Positions 8,647-18,173 of a DNA stretch of 64,000 nucleotides are shown in pieces. The notes under the pieces were generated by a model. The model did not search any database and had not been told where the DNA came from. It was given only the letters and a program-made list of their open reading frames with translations. The translations under genes were made by a program, and so were the position numbers. Each line of letters starts with the position of its first letter. Positions within the stretch are counted from its first letter, which is position 1. The DNA comes from Terriglobia bacterium (GTDB lineage Bacteria; Acidobacteriota; Terriglobia; Terriglobales; Acidobacteriaceae): assembly GCA_020073215.1 (NCBI GenBank), contig JAIQFO010000006.1:100253-164252 (forward strand), given 5' to 3'.

Positions 8647-10317
8647 ATGAGATTCCCCCGTATCCTGCGCTTGGCGCTCGGAGCGCTGGTATTGCTCGGC
8701 TCGATCCCGGGCGCGTTTGCGTCCGCTTACAACGCCCGTCCCAAGCTGGTTGTTGTCATCGTGATCGACCAGTTCCGCGGCGACTACCTGGAACGCTATC
8801 GCGACCAGTTCGGCGACGGTGGTTTCCGCCTGTTTTTCGAGCGCGGCGCTTATTTCACCGAGTGCAACTACGACTACGCCAACACCCGCACCGCTCCCGG
8901 ACACGCCACCCTGTTCACCGGGAGTTACACCAGCGGACACGGCATTGTCGCCAACGAATGGTGGGACCCGCAGAAAAAGGAGCGCGTGACCTCGGTTGAG
9001 GACGACACCACAAAGCTTATCGGCGCCGCCAAAACCGGCCCCGGCGCGTCGCCGCACAATCTCATGAGCGATACCCTTGGCGACGAACTGAAACTGGCCA
9101 CCGGCGGCAAAGCCCGCGTATTCGCCGTCTCGCTGAAAGATCGCGCGGCCGTCTTGCCCGCGGGCTTTTCCGGAGACGCCGCCTACTGGATCGATCCCAA
9201 GAGCGGCGACTGGATCACCTCCACCTACTACCGTCCCGACCTTCCCGAGTGGGTGAGGAATTTCAACGGCAGGCGTCCTTCGGAAAGACGCGCGGAGAAA
9301 TTCTTAAACCGTGAGTGGAAAGACCGCGACGGAACCGTGCTCGGCTCGACCGCGCCACGAAACGGTAGAGACGGCGCCCCTGCGGGCTTCTACGAGGTCG
9401 TCGGCTCCACTCCCTTCGCCAACGACTACCAGGTCGAATTCGCCAAAGAACTCGTTTTGTACGAGAAGCTGGGCGCCGGCCCTGCGACCGACCTGCTCGT
9501 GATCAGCCTCTCGGCCAACGATATTCTCGGACACCAGGTTGGCCCCGACTCGCCGCAAATGCGCAGCATGGCGCTTGAACTCGACCGGAGTTTGGCGGAG
9601 TTCTTCAACTTCCTCGGCCATCAGATTGGCATGGCCAACGTGTGGATGGCGCTTTCCGCCGACCACGGCATCGCGCCGCTGCCAGAGTTCGCGAAGACGC
9701 TTCGCCTGCCCGCCGCCAATCTCGATGCGAAAGCATTGCGCGAACAGATCAATTCCCTGCTCTCGAAAAAGTATGCGAAGAAAGCCGACTACCTGCTCGA
9801 TCTCGATTACCCGCTGGCATGGCTGAACCAAGATGCGTTCGCCAGCCACAAAGAAGCCGAGGCCGAAGCCGAGGCCGGCGAAGCCATGAAGCAAGCGGGC
9901 TTGGCCGGATACTTCACAAAATCACAGCTGGCCCGTGGAGAGACTCCGGCCACCGAAATCGGCCGCCGCTACGCCCACAGCTACTCGCCCGAAGGCGGAT
10001 GGTATGTGATCGGAATCCCCACTCCATTCAACGTCGGAATCACGAAGGGTACCGACCACGCGACGCCTTTCTCGTACGATACGCATGTGCCGCTCGCCTT
10101 CTATGGCCTCGCTTTCCAACCCGGCATCTACCGGACGCAAGCCGAACCGGTCGACCTCGCGGTAACACTCGCTTCGTTGCTCGGAATCAACGCACCCGCC
10201 CAAGCCACGGGAAGAGTGCTGACCGAGGCGCTGCAGCCGCCGCACCGTTCCGCGGCGCCACCATCCGTACAACCCGCCACATCATCTGCCACCGCGCCCG
10301 CCGGGGGAACCGAATGA
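8647..10317 (+). CDS. PafA-like alkaline phosphatase family protein
   Basis: A 556-residue exported enzyme of the alkaline phosphatase superfamily. A signal peptide ends near residue 26 (GAFASA). The metal site VIVIDQFRGDYLERY is followed by the nucleophile segment NTRTAPGHATLFTG, in which Thr replaces Ser as in PafA-type phosphomonoesterases. Further metal ligands lie in SADHGIAPLP and in GTDHATPFSYDTHVPLAFYG near the C terminus. The likely reaction is hydrolysis of phosphate monoesters in the periplasm, giving inorganic phosphate. Its stop codon overlaps the pyrD start (ATGA), so the two genes are translationally coupled. Confidence 0.88.
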   Translation: MRFPRILRLALGALVLLGSIPGAFASAYNARPKLVVVIVIDQFRGDYLERYRDQFGDGGFRLFFERGAYFTECNYDYANTRTAPGHATLFTGSYTSGHGIVANEWWDPQKKERVTSVEDDTTKLIGAAKTGPGASPHNLMSDTLGDELKLATGGKARVFAVSLKDRAAVLPAGFSGDAAYWIDPKSGDWITSTYYRPDLPEWVRNFNGRRPSERRAEKFLNREWKDRDGTVLGSTAPRNGRDGAPAGFYEVVGSTPFANDYQVEFAKELVLYEKLGAGPATDLLVISLSANDILGHQVGPDSPQMRSMALELDRSLAEFFNFLGHQIGMANVWMALSADHGIAPLPEFAKTLRLPAANLDAKALREQINSLLSKKYAKKADYLLDLDYPLAWLNQDAFASHKEAEAEAEAGEAMKQAGLAGYFTKSQLARGETPATEIGRRYAHSYSPEGGWYVIGIPTPFNVGITKGTDHATPFSYDTHVPLAFYGLAFQPGIYRTQAEPVDLAVTLASLLGINAPAQATGRVLTEALQPPHRSAAPPSVQPATSSATAPAGGTE

Positions 10318-11246
10318 CGCCCATCGGCAACCCGGACTTGAGCGTAAGCTTTGCCGGCATCGACCTGAAGAATCCGATCATCGCCGCCGCCGGCACCTTC
10401 GGCTATGGCATCGAATTCGAAGACATCGTGCATCTCGACCGGCTCGGGGGATTGGTCGTCAAAGGTCTCTCCAAAGAACCGATGACCGGAAATCCGCCGC
10501 CGCGCCTGTTTGAGACCGCCGCCGGAATGCTGAATGCCATCGGGCTGCAGAACATCGGCGCCTCCGCGTTCCTCACCGAAAAACTTCCCGCCTTGCGCGA
10601 AAAGAAGAATGTGGTCGTGTTCGCCAACGTTTTCGGCCACACCCGCGCGGATTACGAACACACGATTGAGATCCTGAATCAGGGCGACGGCATTGCGGCA
10701 TACGAAATTAACGTATCCTGTCCCAATACCGCACAAGGCGGCATTCAGTTCGGCAGCGATCCCCACTTGCTCGACGAAGTGGTGCGGACGGCGAAGCGCG
10801 TATCCGCTCGGCCGATCATTGTTAAACTCTCGCCTAACGTCACCTCGATCGCGCAGATGGCATACGTGGCGCAGGAAGCGGGCGCCGACGCCGTTTCCCT
10901 AGTGAATACGTTTCTAGCCATGGCCATTGACGCGGAAACGCGCCGCCCAAGAATCGCGAATGTAACCGCCGGCCTCTCCGGTCCGGCCATCAAGCCCATC
11001 GCGCTGCGCATGGTTTACGACGCCGCTCACGCCGTGAAAATTCCGGTGATCGGCATGGGAGGGATCGCGACGCCCGCGGACGTAGTGGAATTCATGCTGG
11101 CAGGAGCAACCGCCGTGCAGGTGGGAACCGCGAGTTACTTCGATCCGGTAGCCACGGAAAAGCTAGTGGAGGATCTAACCAGCTATTGTCGCGAACATCG
11201 CATTGAACGCATTAGAGAACTGACCGGTGGTCTGCTGACCGACTGA
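10314..11246 (+). CDS. pyrD: Dihydroorotate dehydrogenase, class 1B catalytic subunit
   Basis: A 310-residue FMN enzyme that oxidises dihydroorotate to orotate in pyrimidine synthesis. The TIM-barrel landmarks are clear: NPIIAAAGTFGYGIE at the N terminus, the substrate loop with the class 1 catalytic Cys (NVSCPNTAQGG), the FMN phosphate site GMGGIATPADVVEFMLAGATAVQVGTA (shown here only as landmark GMGGIA...AVQVGTA), and the Lys in IIVKLSPNVT. The Cys base and overall length fit class 1B, which usually pairs with a PyrK electron-transfer subunit; no pyrK lies nearby. The ATG at 10314 overlaps the preceding stop by 4 nt; a longer upstream reading is only the phosphatase gene in another frame. 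Confidence 0.95.
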   Translation: MTPIGNPDLSVSFAGIDLKNPIIAAAGTFGYGIEFEDIVHLDRLGGLVVKGLSKEPMTGNPPPRLFETAAGMLNAIGLQNIGASAFLTEKLPALREKKNVVVFANVFGHTRADYEHTIEILNQGDGIAAYEINVSCPNTAQGGIQFGSDPHLLDEVVRTAKRVSARPIIVKLSPNVTSIAQMAYVAQEAGADAVSLVNTFLAMAIDAETRRPRIANVTAGLSGPAIKPIALRMVYDAAHAVKIPVIGMGGIATPADVVEFMLAGATAVQVGTASYFDPVATEKLVEDLTSYCREHRIERIRELTGGLLTD

Positions 11247-11397
11247 AAAAAATCGAAGAACCTGAAATTCGATTATGGCGACGTCGTGATCTTTAACACC
11301 ATGGATGACCGATCACGCGGGCATGACGAAATGGAAGGGGTGCTGGCGGCCGGCCTTATGATTGATGATTCCGCACCGAACGAACTACCATATACCC

Positions 11398-13080
11398 ATG
11401 CCAGTTGACACTGAAACTCCGGTCTCTTCTTATACCCGCATCCGCGCCCCGCGGGGCACCACGCTTTCCTGCAAAGGATGGCAGCAGGAAGCGGCCATGC
11501 GCATGCTGATGAACAATCTTGACGAGGAAGTCGGCGAGCGGCCGCAGGATCTCGTCGTCTATGGTGGCACGGGCAAGGCGGCGCGCAACTGGGATTGCTA
11601 TCACGCCATCGTCCGCTCGCTGAAGGCTCTGGAGAACGACGAGACGCTGCTGGTGCAGTCGGGCAAACCCGTCGGCGTTTTCAAGACTCACGAACACGCG
11701 CCGCGCGTGCTCATCGCGAACGCGAATCTGGTCGGGCATTTTTCCAACTGGGAGACGTTCAATGAACTGGAGCGCGCCGGGCTGATGATGTTCGGCCAGA
11801 TGACAGCCGGATCGTGGATTTACATCGGCTCGCAAGGGATCGTGCAAGGCACATACGAAACCTTCAATGCGGCCGGCCAGAAGCATTTTAACGGCGATCT
11901 GAGCGGGAAGCTGATCGTCTCGGGCGGCATGGGCGGCATGGGTGGAGCGCAGCCTCTGGCGGCCACTATGACCGGAGCCGCGTTCCTTGGCATTGACGTC
12001 GATCCGGAGCGCATCAAGAAGCGCCTCAAGACCGGCTACTGCGATTTTCTTGTGACCACGCTCGACGAGGCGCTGCGCATTCTGAAGAATGCCGTCCGCA
12101 AAAAGGAGAACGTTTCGGTTGGGCTGGTGGGCAACTGCGCGGATATCATTCCGGAACTCGTCGAACGCGGAGTGGTGCCCGACATTCTTACCGATCAAAC
12201 TTCGGCGCACGATCCTCTGAACGGGTATGTGCCGAATGGCATGGCGCTGGAGGCGGCGCTCGAACTGCGCAAGCGCGACCCAAAGGCGTATCAGGAGCGG
12301 TCGCTCGACGCCATCGCAAAGCATGTGGAGGGCATGCTGCGTCTGCAAAAAATGGGCTCGGTCACCTTCGACTACGGCAACAACATTAGGACGTTCGCGT
12401 TCCAGCGCGGCGTGAAGAACGCTTACGATTTTCCCGGATTTGTACCGGCCTATATTCGTCCTCTATTTTGCGAAGGGCGCGGGCCCTTCCGGTGGGCAGC
12501 GCTTTCGGGTGAGCCTTCGGACATCGCCGTAACCGATGATCTTGTGCTCGAACTCTTTCCCGAGAATCGCAGCCTACGCCGTTGGATTGAGCTGGCCCGG
12601 AAGCGGATCAAGTTTCAAGGACTCCCGGCGCGCATCTGCTGGCTGGGATATGGCGAGCGAGCTCGCTTCGGGCTGGCGATTAACGATCTGGTCAAGAAAG
12701 GTACGATCAAGGCTCCCATCGTGATTGGGCGCGATCACCTCGACTGCGGATCGGTGGCTTCTCCGTTCCGCGAAACCGAAAGCATGAAAGATGGTAGTGA
12801 CGCTGTGGCTGACTGGCCGCTGCTGAATGCACTGCTGAATACGGCGGCGGGAGCGTCGTGGGTTTCGATCCACAACGGCGGCGGCGTGGGCATTGGCTAC
12901 GCGCTGCATGCCGGGCAGGTCACGGTCGCCGACGGCACCGACATGATGGCGAAGCGCATTGAGCGCGTGCTGACAACCGATCCGGGCATGGGCATCATTC
13001 GCCATGCCGACGCGGGATACGAGGCGGCGAAGGAGTTTGCGGCGAAGACGGGCGTTCGCATTCCGATGGCGCGATCGTGA
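11398..13080 (+). CDS. hutU: Urocanate hydratase (urocanase)
   Basis: A 560-residue enzyme that hydrates urocanate to imidazolonepropionate, the second step of histidine breakdown; it uses tightly bound NAD. Landmarks are [16 protein letters not shown] near residue 55, the Gly-rich NAD loop [13 protein letters not shown], the active-site region [13 protein letters not shown], and [15 protein letters not shown] towards the end. Length matches the family (~555). ATG 11398 gives the normal N terminus; an in-frame ATG at 11362 would add 12 residues. hutI follows after 63 nt on the same strand. A histidine ammonia-lyase gene (hutH) is not in this window. Confidence 0.96.
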   Translation: MPVDTETPVSSYTRIRAPRGTTLSCKGWQQEAAMRMLMNNLDEEVGERPQDLVVYGGTGKAARNWDCYHAIVRSLKALENDETLLVQSGKPVGVFKTHEHAPRVLIANANLVGHFSNWETFNELERAGLMMFGQMTAGSWIYIGSQGIVQGTYETFNAAGQKHFNGDLSGKLIVSGGMGGMGGAQPLAATMTGAAFLGIDVDPERIKKRLKTGYCDFLVTTLDEALRILKNAVRKKENVSVGLVGNCADIIPELVERGVVPDILTDQTSAHDPLNGYVPNGMALEAALELRKRDPKAYQERSLDAIAKHVEGMLRLQKMGSVTFDYGNNIRTFAFQRGVKNAYDFPGFVPAYIRPLFCEGRGPFRWAALSGEPSDIAVTDDLVLELFPENRSLRRWIELARKRIKFQGLPARICWLGYGERARFGLAINDLVKKGTIKAPIVIGRDHLDCGSVASPFRETESMKDGSDAVADWPLLNALLNTAAGASWVSIHNGGGVGIGYALHAGQVTVADGTDMMAKRIERVLTTDPGMGIIRHADAGYEAAKEFAAKTGVRIPMARS

Positions 13081-13143
13081 GCACCCACCGCGGAGACAAG
13101 GAAACGCACGAGGAGTTTGGCTTCATTCGTCTTCGGAGCAGTA

Positions 13144-14424
13144 ATGCCTAGCCGCTCTGGCTTGCTGCTGGTTGATATCGGACAACTTCTTACGCTGCGT
13201 TCCGCCGCGAGCGGACCTCGGCGCCGGTCTTCCCTTTCCGATTTAGCCATCCTCGAAGACGCGGCTGTGCTCTGTCTCGGCGGCAAGATCGTCTCCGTTG
13301 GCACTGCCAGAGATGCTCTTCGCGATCCGTGGCTCAAGAAGAATCGCAGGAAGGTCATCGACATCGATTGTCGCGGACGCGTTGTTTTACCTGGCTTCGT
13401 CGATTCCCATACTCATCCGGTATTCACGAACCCGCGGCTGGTGGATTTCGAGAAACGGATTTCTGGTGCTGACTACGAAGAGATTGCCGAGGCAGGCGGA
13501 GGGATTCGCTCCAGCATTGAAGGGGTGCGGAAGGCGAACAAGAGTGCGCTGGCGCAGAGAGTTGGCACAGTGCTGGCGGATCTGGCTCGTCACGGAACCA
13601 CGACGGTCGAGGCCAAGTCGGGCTACGGTCTCAGTTTCGAATCAGAATTGAAGTCGCTCCAGGCCATCCGGACGGCCGCGCGGGAGTGGCCGGGAACCGT
13701 GGTCCCAACATTTCTGGGCGCGCACGTGGTCCCGCCTGAGTATCGCGGCCGCGCTCAGGAATATGTCGATGTTCTCGTCAACAAGATGATGCCACCAGTC
13801 GCGAAGCGCAAACTAGCACAGTTCGTGGACGTCTTCTGCGATCGAGGAGCATTCACGGCGGAGGAAACCGCGCAGATTTTTGCGGCGGCGGAAGCAAACG
13901 GCTTGGCCGTCCGCGCTCATGTGGGGCAACTCAGCGAAACGCGGCTCGGGCCGTTGCTTCGCTACCATCCCGCATCACTCGATCACATGGACCATGTAAA
14001 TGATGACGACCTGCCCGCGCTCGCTCAGAGTGACACAGTCGCAACTTTCGTCCCGGGAGCAAACTATTTTCTCGGACTAGCGAGATATCCGAACGCGCGC
14101 CAGTTCATTGATTCCGGTGTCGCGATCGCCCTGGCCACGGACTACAATCCGGGGTCTTCTCCAACCCTCAGCTTGCCGATGGCGATGTCGCTGGCCTGCA
14201 CCCACATGAAGATGTCACCTGCGGAGGCGATCGTGGCGGCAACGATCAATGGAGCCTGGGCGCTTCGCCTGGCTGAACGCAAAGGCAGTGTGGAAGCGGG
14301 CAAAGACGCCGACCTGTCAGTGTTTGACGTGAGCGACTATCGCGAGATCCCGTACTGGTTTGGCACCAATCATTGCGAGATGACCGTTATGAACGGCGTG
14401 CCCAGCGGCCCTCTCTCGTCGTGA
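13144..14424 (+). CDS. hutI: Imidazolonepropionase
   Basis: A 426-residue amidohydrolase that opens imidazolonepropionate to N-formimino-L-glutamate, the third step of histidine breakdown. It carries the metal motif DSHTHPVF after the N-terminal beta domain, the EAKSGYGLS substrate segment, a His ligand in VRAHVGQLSE, LDHMDHVN, and the Asp ligand in ALATDYNPGSSPT. I prefer ATG 13144, which has GGAG 5 nt upstream; a TTG at 13117 is only 1 nt from its AGGAG. It pairs with hutU just upstream. Confidence 0.94.
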   Translation: MPSRSGLLLVDIGQLLTLRSAASGPRRRSSLSDLAILEDAAVLCLGGKIVSVGTARDALRDPWLKKNRRKVIDIDCRGRVVLPGFVDSHTHPVFTNPRLVDFEKRISGADYEEIAEAGGGIRSSIEGVRKANKSALAQRVGTVLADLARHGTTTVEAKSGYGLSFESELKSLQAIRTAAREWPGTVVPTFLGAHVVPPEYRGRAQEYVDVLVNKMMPPVAKRKLAQFVDVFCDRGAFTAEETAQIFAAAEANGLAVRAHVGQLSETRLGPLLRYHPASLDHMDHVNDDDLPALAQSDTVATFVPGANYFLGLARYPNARQFIDSGVAIALATDYNPGSSPTLSLPMAMSLACTHMKMSPAEAIVAATINGAWALRLAERKGSVEAGKDADLSVFDVSDYREIPYWFGTNHCEMTVMNGVPSGPLSS

Positions 14425-14497
14425 GAACCAGCATGAAGAGAATGTGGGAAAAGAACGTGAGCAAGAAATGGGATGGTGAAAATCGCCGGCAACAATT

Positions 14498-14525
14498 TTG
14501 AGGAACGGCACAGGGTTGCTATAAT
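14498..14525 (+). promoter_or_regulatory. Sigma70-type promoter upstream of tRNA-Phe
   Basis: TTGAGG (14498-14503) and a perfect TATAAT (14520-14525) are separated by 16 nt. The site is 143 nt before the tRNA on the same strand and after hutI. It is inferred from consensus only. Confidence 0.45.
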
Positions 14526-14668
14526 TCGAGAGTTCCGCACGGTTCCCAGCGCATCGGCTGTTTTGCTTCGCGGCGTCCCGCCCAGTGAGAGCGCCTAGTG
14601 CACGGCGAAAGCGGCCGTCAGTCGCTTTGTGGACAGAGCTGTTGCAGACAAGATGTGCGCAGAAAAGT

Positions 14669-14744
14669 GGCCAGGTAGCTCAGGTGGTAGAGCGCAGCCC
14701 TGAAAAGGCTGGCGTCGGCGGTTCAACTCCGTCCCTGGCCACCA
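14669..14744 (+). tRNA. tRNA-Phe (GAA)
   Basis: A 76-nt cloverleaf. The acceptor stem is GGCCAGG / CCTGGCC, the D arm GCTC...GAGC, the anticodon arm CAGCC-CTGAAAA-GGCTG with anticodon GAA, and the T arm GGCGG-TTCAACT-CCGTC. A discriminator A and an encoded CCA follow. A tyrosine integrase gene begins 83 nt downstream, so the 3' end of this tRNA is the probable attachment site of the island. Confidence 0.96.
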
Positions 14745-14779
14745 TGTTTTCAACGACTTAGCTCCATCGTCCCGCCCGT

Positions 14780-14811
14780 TTTTGGCTCCACTTGGCACCT
14801 TTTGGCTCCAC
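14780..14811. repeat. Short direct repeats between tRNA and integrase
   Basis: TTTTGGCTCCAC occurs twice about 19-20 nt apart (starting near 14780 and 14800) in the gap between the tRNA 3' end and the integrase stop codon. Paired short repeats beside an attachment site are often integrase arm-binding sites. This role is inferred. Confidence 0.4.
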
Positions 14812-14827
14812 AATTCTCTTCAACGAG

Positions 14828-16060
14828 CTAATTCACCATCCGCGATTGCGGTGGAATCGAAATACCGTGTGTACTTGACGCAATCGGCTTGGACGTGCGG
14901 GACTCGACCATCGCAGACATCTTGGCCAGTGCGCGCCGCTGTGACTCCGGCACGAACTGCGCATAGATATCCATCGTGGTCGAGATGCGGGAGTGCCGCA
15001 TTTGGCCTTGCACGTCTTTAGGGTTGGCGCCTGCCTCGACCATCCAGGTTGCATGCGAGGTTCGCAAGCAACGCCAGTTGATCCAGGGCAGGTCAAGTTT
15101 GCGCGCGGCCGGCTTGATATGCCGCGTCAGGATATTGTTGTCACGCATGGCGGCGCCGGTCATGACCGACTGGAACACGAGATCCTCAGGTCGATCGGAC
15201 TTCACGACTTTGTAGTGCCTGACGGCGCGTCCCGCTTTGACATCAACGGTCAGTTGCTTTAGGCGACTGATCCGCTCGATAACGCAGCGCTCAACGCCGA
15301 TCGTGGCATTGCTCGCCTCGCTTTTGGGAGCGTCCCAGTCGCCGCGGCAGTACCGCTCATCGATGGTCAATGAATCGGTGCCTACGTCTTCCCAGCGCAA
15401 ACCGATCAACTCGCTGACGCGGAGTCCTGTCCACACGGCCACGAAAACCATGGTGGCGTACGGCTCAGGAATCAGCTCAACCAATTGTTTGAACTGCTCT
15501 GGGGTAACGTGCGGCTTGGTTTTGCGCTTTCCTCGTTTGTTTGCGGGGAGACGGATTCCCTCGACCGGGTTCTTGACCAGCAATCCGTACTGGACTGCCG
15601 AGCCGAGAATGCTCGAGAGCACGTCCTTTATTTTGTCTTTCGATTCATGTGCTAGGGGCGAAGCCGCCAACCCGGAGAAATACCGCTGCAGTGTGAGAGG
15701 TGTCAGGTCACGAAGAGAAAACTTCCCGAACTCCGGCACCAGATAATTAGCGATAACGCCTCGAGTGCGTTCCTGAGTCGTTTTGGCCATCAGCGGCATG
15801 AGCAGTGATTTATAGGTGTTTTCGACGTATTCGCTGAAGTTGGTGGCGGATCCGATTAGCTCCAGTCCTTGGTTCTGAGGACGGAGGTACTCGGCCGCAA
15901 TCTTGCGAGCCTCCCGTTCCGGCACGGTTGCCGGCGCGATCCGCACGCGCGTTTTCCTTCTTTGTAGTCGACCTCCGACGAACTCATCGCGGCGGACTTG
16001 AATTTCCCACCACTTGCCGCGACGCCTAGGTCTCGGGTCTTGAAACCTCCGGCGGGCCAT
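14828..16060 (-). CDS. Tyrosine recombinase / integrase (tRNA-Phe island)
   Basis: A 410-residue site-specific recombinase. It has an N-terminal arm-type DNA-binding part, a SAM-like core-binding domain (~residues 70-180) and a C-terminal catalytic domain. The catalytic Arg is in WTGLRVSELIGLRW, the second Arg in WRCLRTSHATW, the His in MRHSRISTT and the nucleophile Tyr in MDIYAQF. The usual box II His is an Arg here (RCLR). Start ATG 16060 gives MARRRFQDPRPRRRGKWWE, typical of such integrases; the reading frame is open further upstream but that part does not look like protein. Its 3' end faces the tRNA-Phe gene, so it is the likely integration enzyme of the island. Confidence 0.92.
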   Translation of the reverse strand: MARRRFQDPRPRRRGKWWEIQVRRDEFVGGRLQRRKTRVRIAPATVPEREARKIAAEYLRPQNQGLELIGSATNFSEYVENTYKSLLMPLMAKTTQERTRGVIANYLVPEFGKFSLRDLTPLTLQRYFSGLAASPLAHESKDKIKDVLSSILGSAVQYGLLVKNPVEGIRLPANKRGKRKTKPHVTPEQFKQLVELIPEPYATMVFVAVWTGLRVSELIGLRWEDVGTDSLTIDERYCRGDWDAPKSEASNATIGVERCVIERISRLKQLTVDVKAGRAVRHYKVVKSDRPEDLVFQSVMTGAAMRDNNILTRHIKPAARKLDLPWINWRCLRTSHATWMVEAGANPKDVQGQMRHSRISTTMDIYAQFVPESQRRALAKMSAMVESRTSKPIASSTHGISIPPQSRMVN

Positions 16061-17010
16061 CGATTCAAAGTCTCCCTTCGATGGCCTGCCGAGATTTGCC
16101 TCGGTCGAAACAATACCACGCCCTTCATCGTGTGTTGACGAGGATCTGGCTGATATTTTGGTCGCTGACTCAATCAGCCCTTTGGGCAGGAAAGCACCGG
16201 GGCTTGCGATGCGATTGGGAGGCAGATGCGGCAAACCCCACTGCGATCTGCCGACTGGAATCAGTACCGGGGGTCCTGGAGGGCAGACCTCCCCGTAGAC
16301 CGCCAAAAGCCCCTCACTGGAAATAAGAACACCCACGCTGGGGGTTGGTATCGAACCCGAAATGTGGAGGCAATGTTCCAAGCAACTTGTCCTTCGACGG
16401 TGCGGTCGCCTTTGAGGTGCCAGTCATGTCCGCTAACTCCCACAACGTTTCGTTCGAGGAAGCCAAAAACAGGAAAGCGTGGAAGCAGTCTGACCTACGA
16501 AGCCCCACATTTCCTTAATACCAAGTTTTAGAACAACTTCCCTGCTATTTCGGACATTTTTTCGCAGAACAGTTAGGTTGGCGTGGAGCCTCAGACCGTC
16601 AGACCGATGGAGGATGATGTGTTGCGGACTAAGGCAAGCCGCTTAGCGCGCGCGAGATCATTACTCAGCACGGTATGGCAGGTTATACGTCTACTTGACG
16701 CCAGCAGTTACTTCAGTAACTACCCATCGGTGGCCGAAAATACTTTTCAGGATTCCTACCCAAAAGCCGCTCCCCTTTGGTATAATATGAGTGTTACATA
16801 TTTTGCCGTCGGAATAGACGGTAATCTTAGAGATCCCATCACGGGGTTGATAACGAGCGACTCGCTCAGCAACAGGACGCCAGTCCTGAAAATTTCTCGA
16901 AGCGAATTCCAAGAATAGTCGAAACGCCATGCGTCCATCGGGACTTGATCCCCCGATGCTGATGAGAGTCTTTAATCGAGACCCACTGACTGCGATCATT
17001 GGAGTGGCGC
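16061..17010. other. Mostly non-coding stretch inside the island
   Basis: Upstream of the integrase and before the next plus-strand gene. I see no well-supported gene. One weak minus-strand frame (16691-16930) is listed separately. A TATAAT-like box near 16786 on the plus strand may be chance. Confidence 0.5.
16691..16930 (-). CDS. Possible small hypothetical protein
   Basis: A 79-residue frame starting at ATG 16930 (MAFRLFLEFASRNFQDWRPV) with a balanced composition. An opposite-strand frame of similar size (16583-16918) overlaps it and cannot be excluded. No family is recognised. Confidence 0.28.
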   Translation of the reverse strand: MAFRLFLEFASRNFQDWRPVAERVARYQPRDGISKITVYSDGKICNTHIIPKGSGFWVGILKSIFGHRWVVTEVTAGVK

Positions 17011-18090
17011 ATGTCCACAACCCCGCTGCAACCCACCACAGTCACACTTGAGACTTCGTGCAAAATTGCACGAAGTGAGAAACCCACCATAACACTTGCT
17101 GATTTGGAAAAAGTTACACCAGACCAAATCGTCGCCATGTCCTTCAGAGAATTGGACGGCTTTATCGACGATGGCGTCCAATGTATTGCACTCAACCGTG
17201 CAAGCATCATCCGTGCACGACAGGCCGTGAGGCCAGCATTCATCCGCATCCACGCCATGTTGACAGAAAAGTCACAAGGTGTCCGCAACGACCTCAACGA
17301 TGTCCCAGTCATGACGTGGACAATGTTTTGCCACAACAAATATTTGCTGGGTTGCAAACGGACGCTAGATGCACTCATCAAAGATGCGGGTCTGGAAAAT
17401 CCCAGCAAGCAAGCTAAGTTTCTCAAAGGCGACAAGGCCATCCTGTTGGCAAACGGCACAGACCGTCCAGTCTCTTATACTGGTGAAGTCACCCACGTCC
17501 ACGAGAAAACTAACCCCAATGACTATCGCAAGGTTGAAATCGCCTATCAAACGCCAGATGGGGTAAAGAAGGATACCGTCCCAGTGACGGCGGTCGAGAA
17601 AATCAAAATCACTAAAAAGCATCTGGCGATTGGCGATCTGGTCATACTGGATGACATCGAAGGCGGTGCGGAAGTCCGTTATGACGGTAACAAGAAACTC
17701 ACACGGACGGACACCCTCTCAAAAGCGGAAGCCGCAAAATTGGCACAGGACGAAAGAAATGTAGCGAGTGCCAAGAAGAAGCGGGAAGCTGCCGTCGCGA
17801 AGAAGGCGAAGGCGATGGAAGACAAAAGGTTGATCGCCGCCGCGAAGAAGGAAGCCGCCGCGCTACAGGCAAAGAAGAAGGCCAACGGCAAGCGTGGGCA
17901 TAAAGCGGCCACCAAGCCCACCCGTCCTTTTATCGCGCAAAAACTTGGCGATAAGTTTTTCGTCTTCGAAAAAGGCGAGGTCGAGATAAGCATCCGCACT
18001 GCCAAGTCCAGCCAGTTCGACACGCTGGCGGACGCCGTGGTCTGTGCCAATGGCCTCAACCAAAAGTATGGCTTTGAGGCCACCATCTAA
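17011..18090 (+). CDS. Lys/Ala-rich hypothetical island protein
   Basis: A 359-residue protein with GGAG 6 nt before ATG 17011. Residues 1-170 look like a helical domain (PDQIVAMSFRELDGFIDDGV; MTWTMFCHNKYLLGCKRTLD). A middle beta-rich part follows, then a long charged coiled-coil of Lys/Ala/Glu repeats (~235-300). The C-terminal ~60 residues form a small domain with KLGDKFFVFEKGEVEISIRTA-type strands (only part quoted). I recognise no enzyme motif. Composition and position at the head of the island gene string suggest a phage or plasmid protein, possibly DNA-associated, but this is inference. Confidence 0.75.
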   Translation: MSTTPLQPTTVTLETSCKIARSEKPTITLADLEKVTPDQIVAMSFRELDGFIDDGVQCIALNRASIIRARQAVRPAFIRIHAMLTEKSQGVRNDLNDVPVMTWTMFCHNKYLLGCKRTLDALIKDAGLENPSKQAKFLKGDKAILLANGTDRPVSYTGEVTHVHEKTNPNDYRKVEIAYQTPDGVKKDTVPVTAVEKIKITKKHLAIGDLVILDDIEGGAEVRYDGNKKLTRTDTLSKAEAAKLAQDERNVASAKKKREAAVAKKAKAMEDKRLIAAAKKEAAALQAKKKANGKRGHKAATKPTRPFIAQKLGDKFFVFEKGEVEISIRTAKSSQFDTLADAVVCANGLNQKYGFEATI

Positions 18091-18173
18091 CGCGGAGTGG
18101 ACGCTGTGGAGAGACAGCGTTTAACGCGGAGGTCTGGTCACAACCCCAGACAGCGGAGTCTTAGGAGACCATC

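Noticed and set aside
9642..10313. Upstream extension of pyrD
   Set aside because: This part overlaps the phosphatase gene in another frame; the family N terminus begins at 10314.
11356..12348. 330-codon minus-strand frame
   Set aside because: It is antisense to hutU, which is unambiguous.
16335..16460. Possible tRNA on the minus strand (GGTTCGATACC)
   Set aside because: The bases flanking the loop do not form a T stem and no cloverleaf fits.
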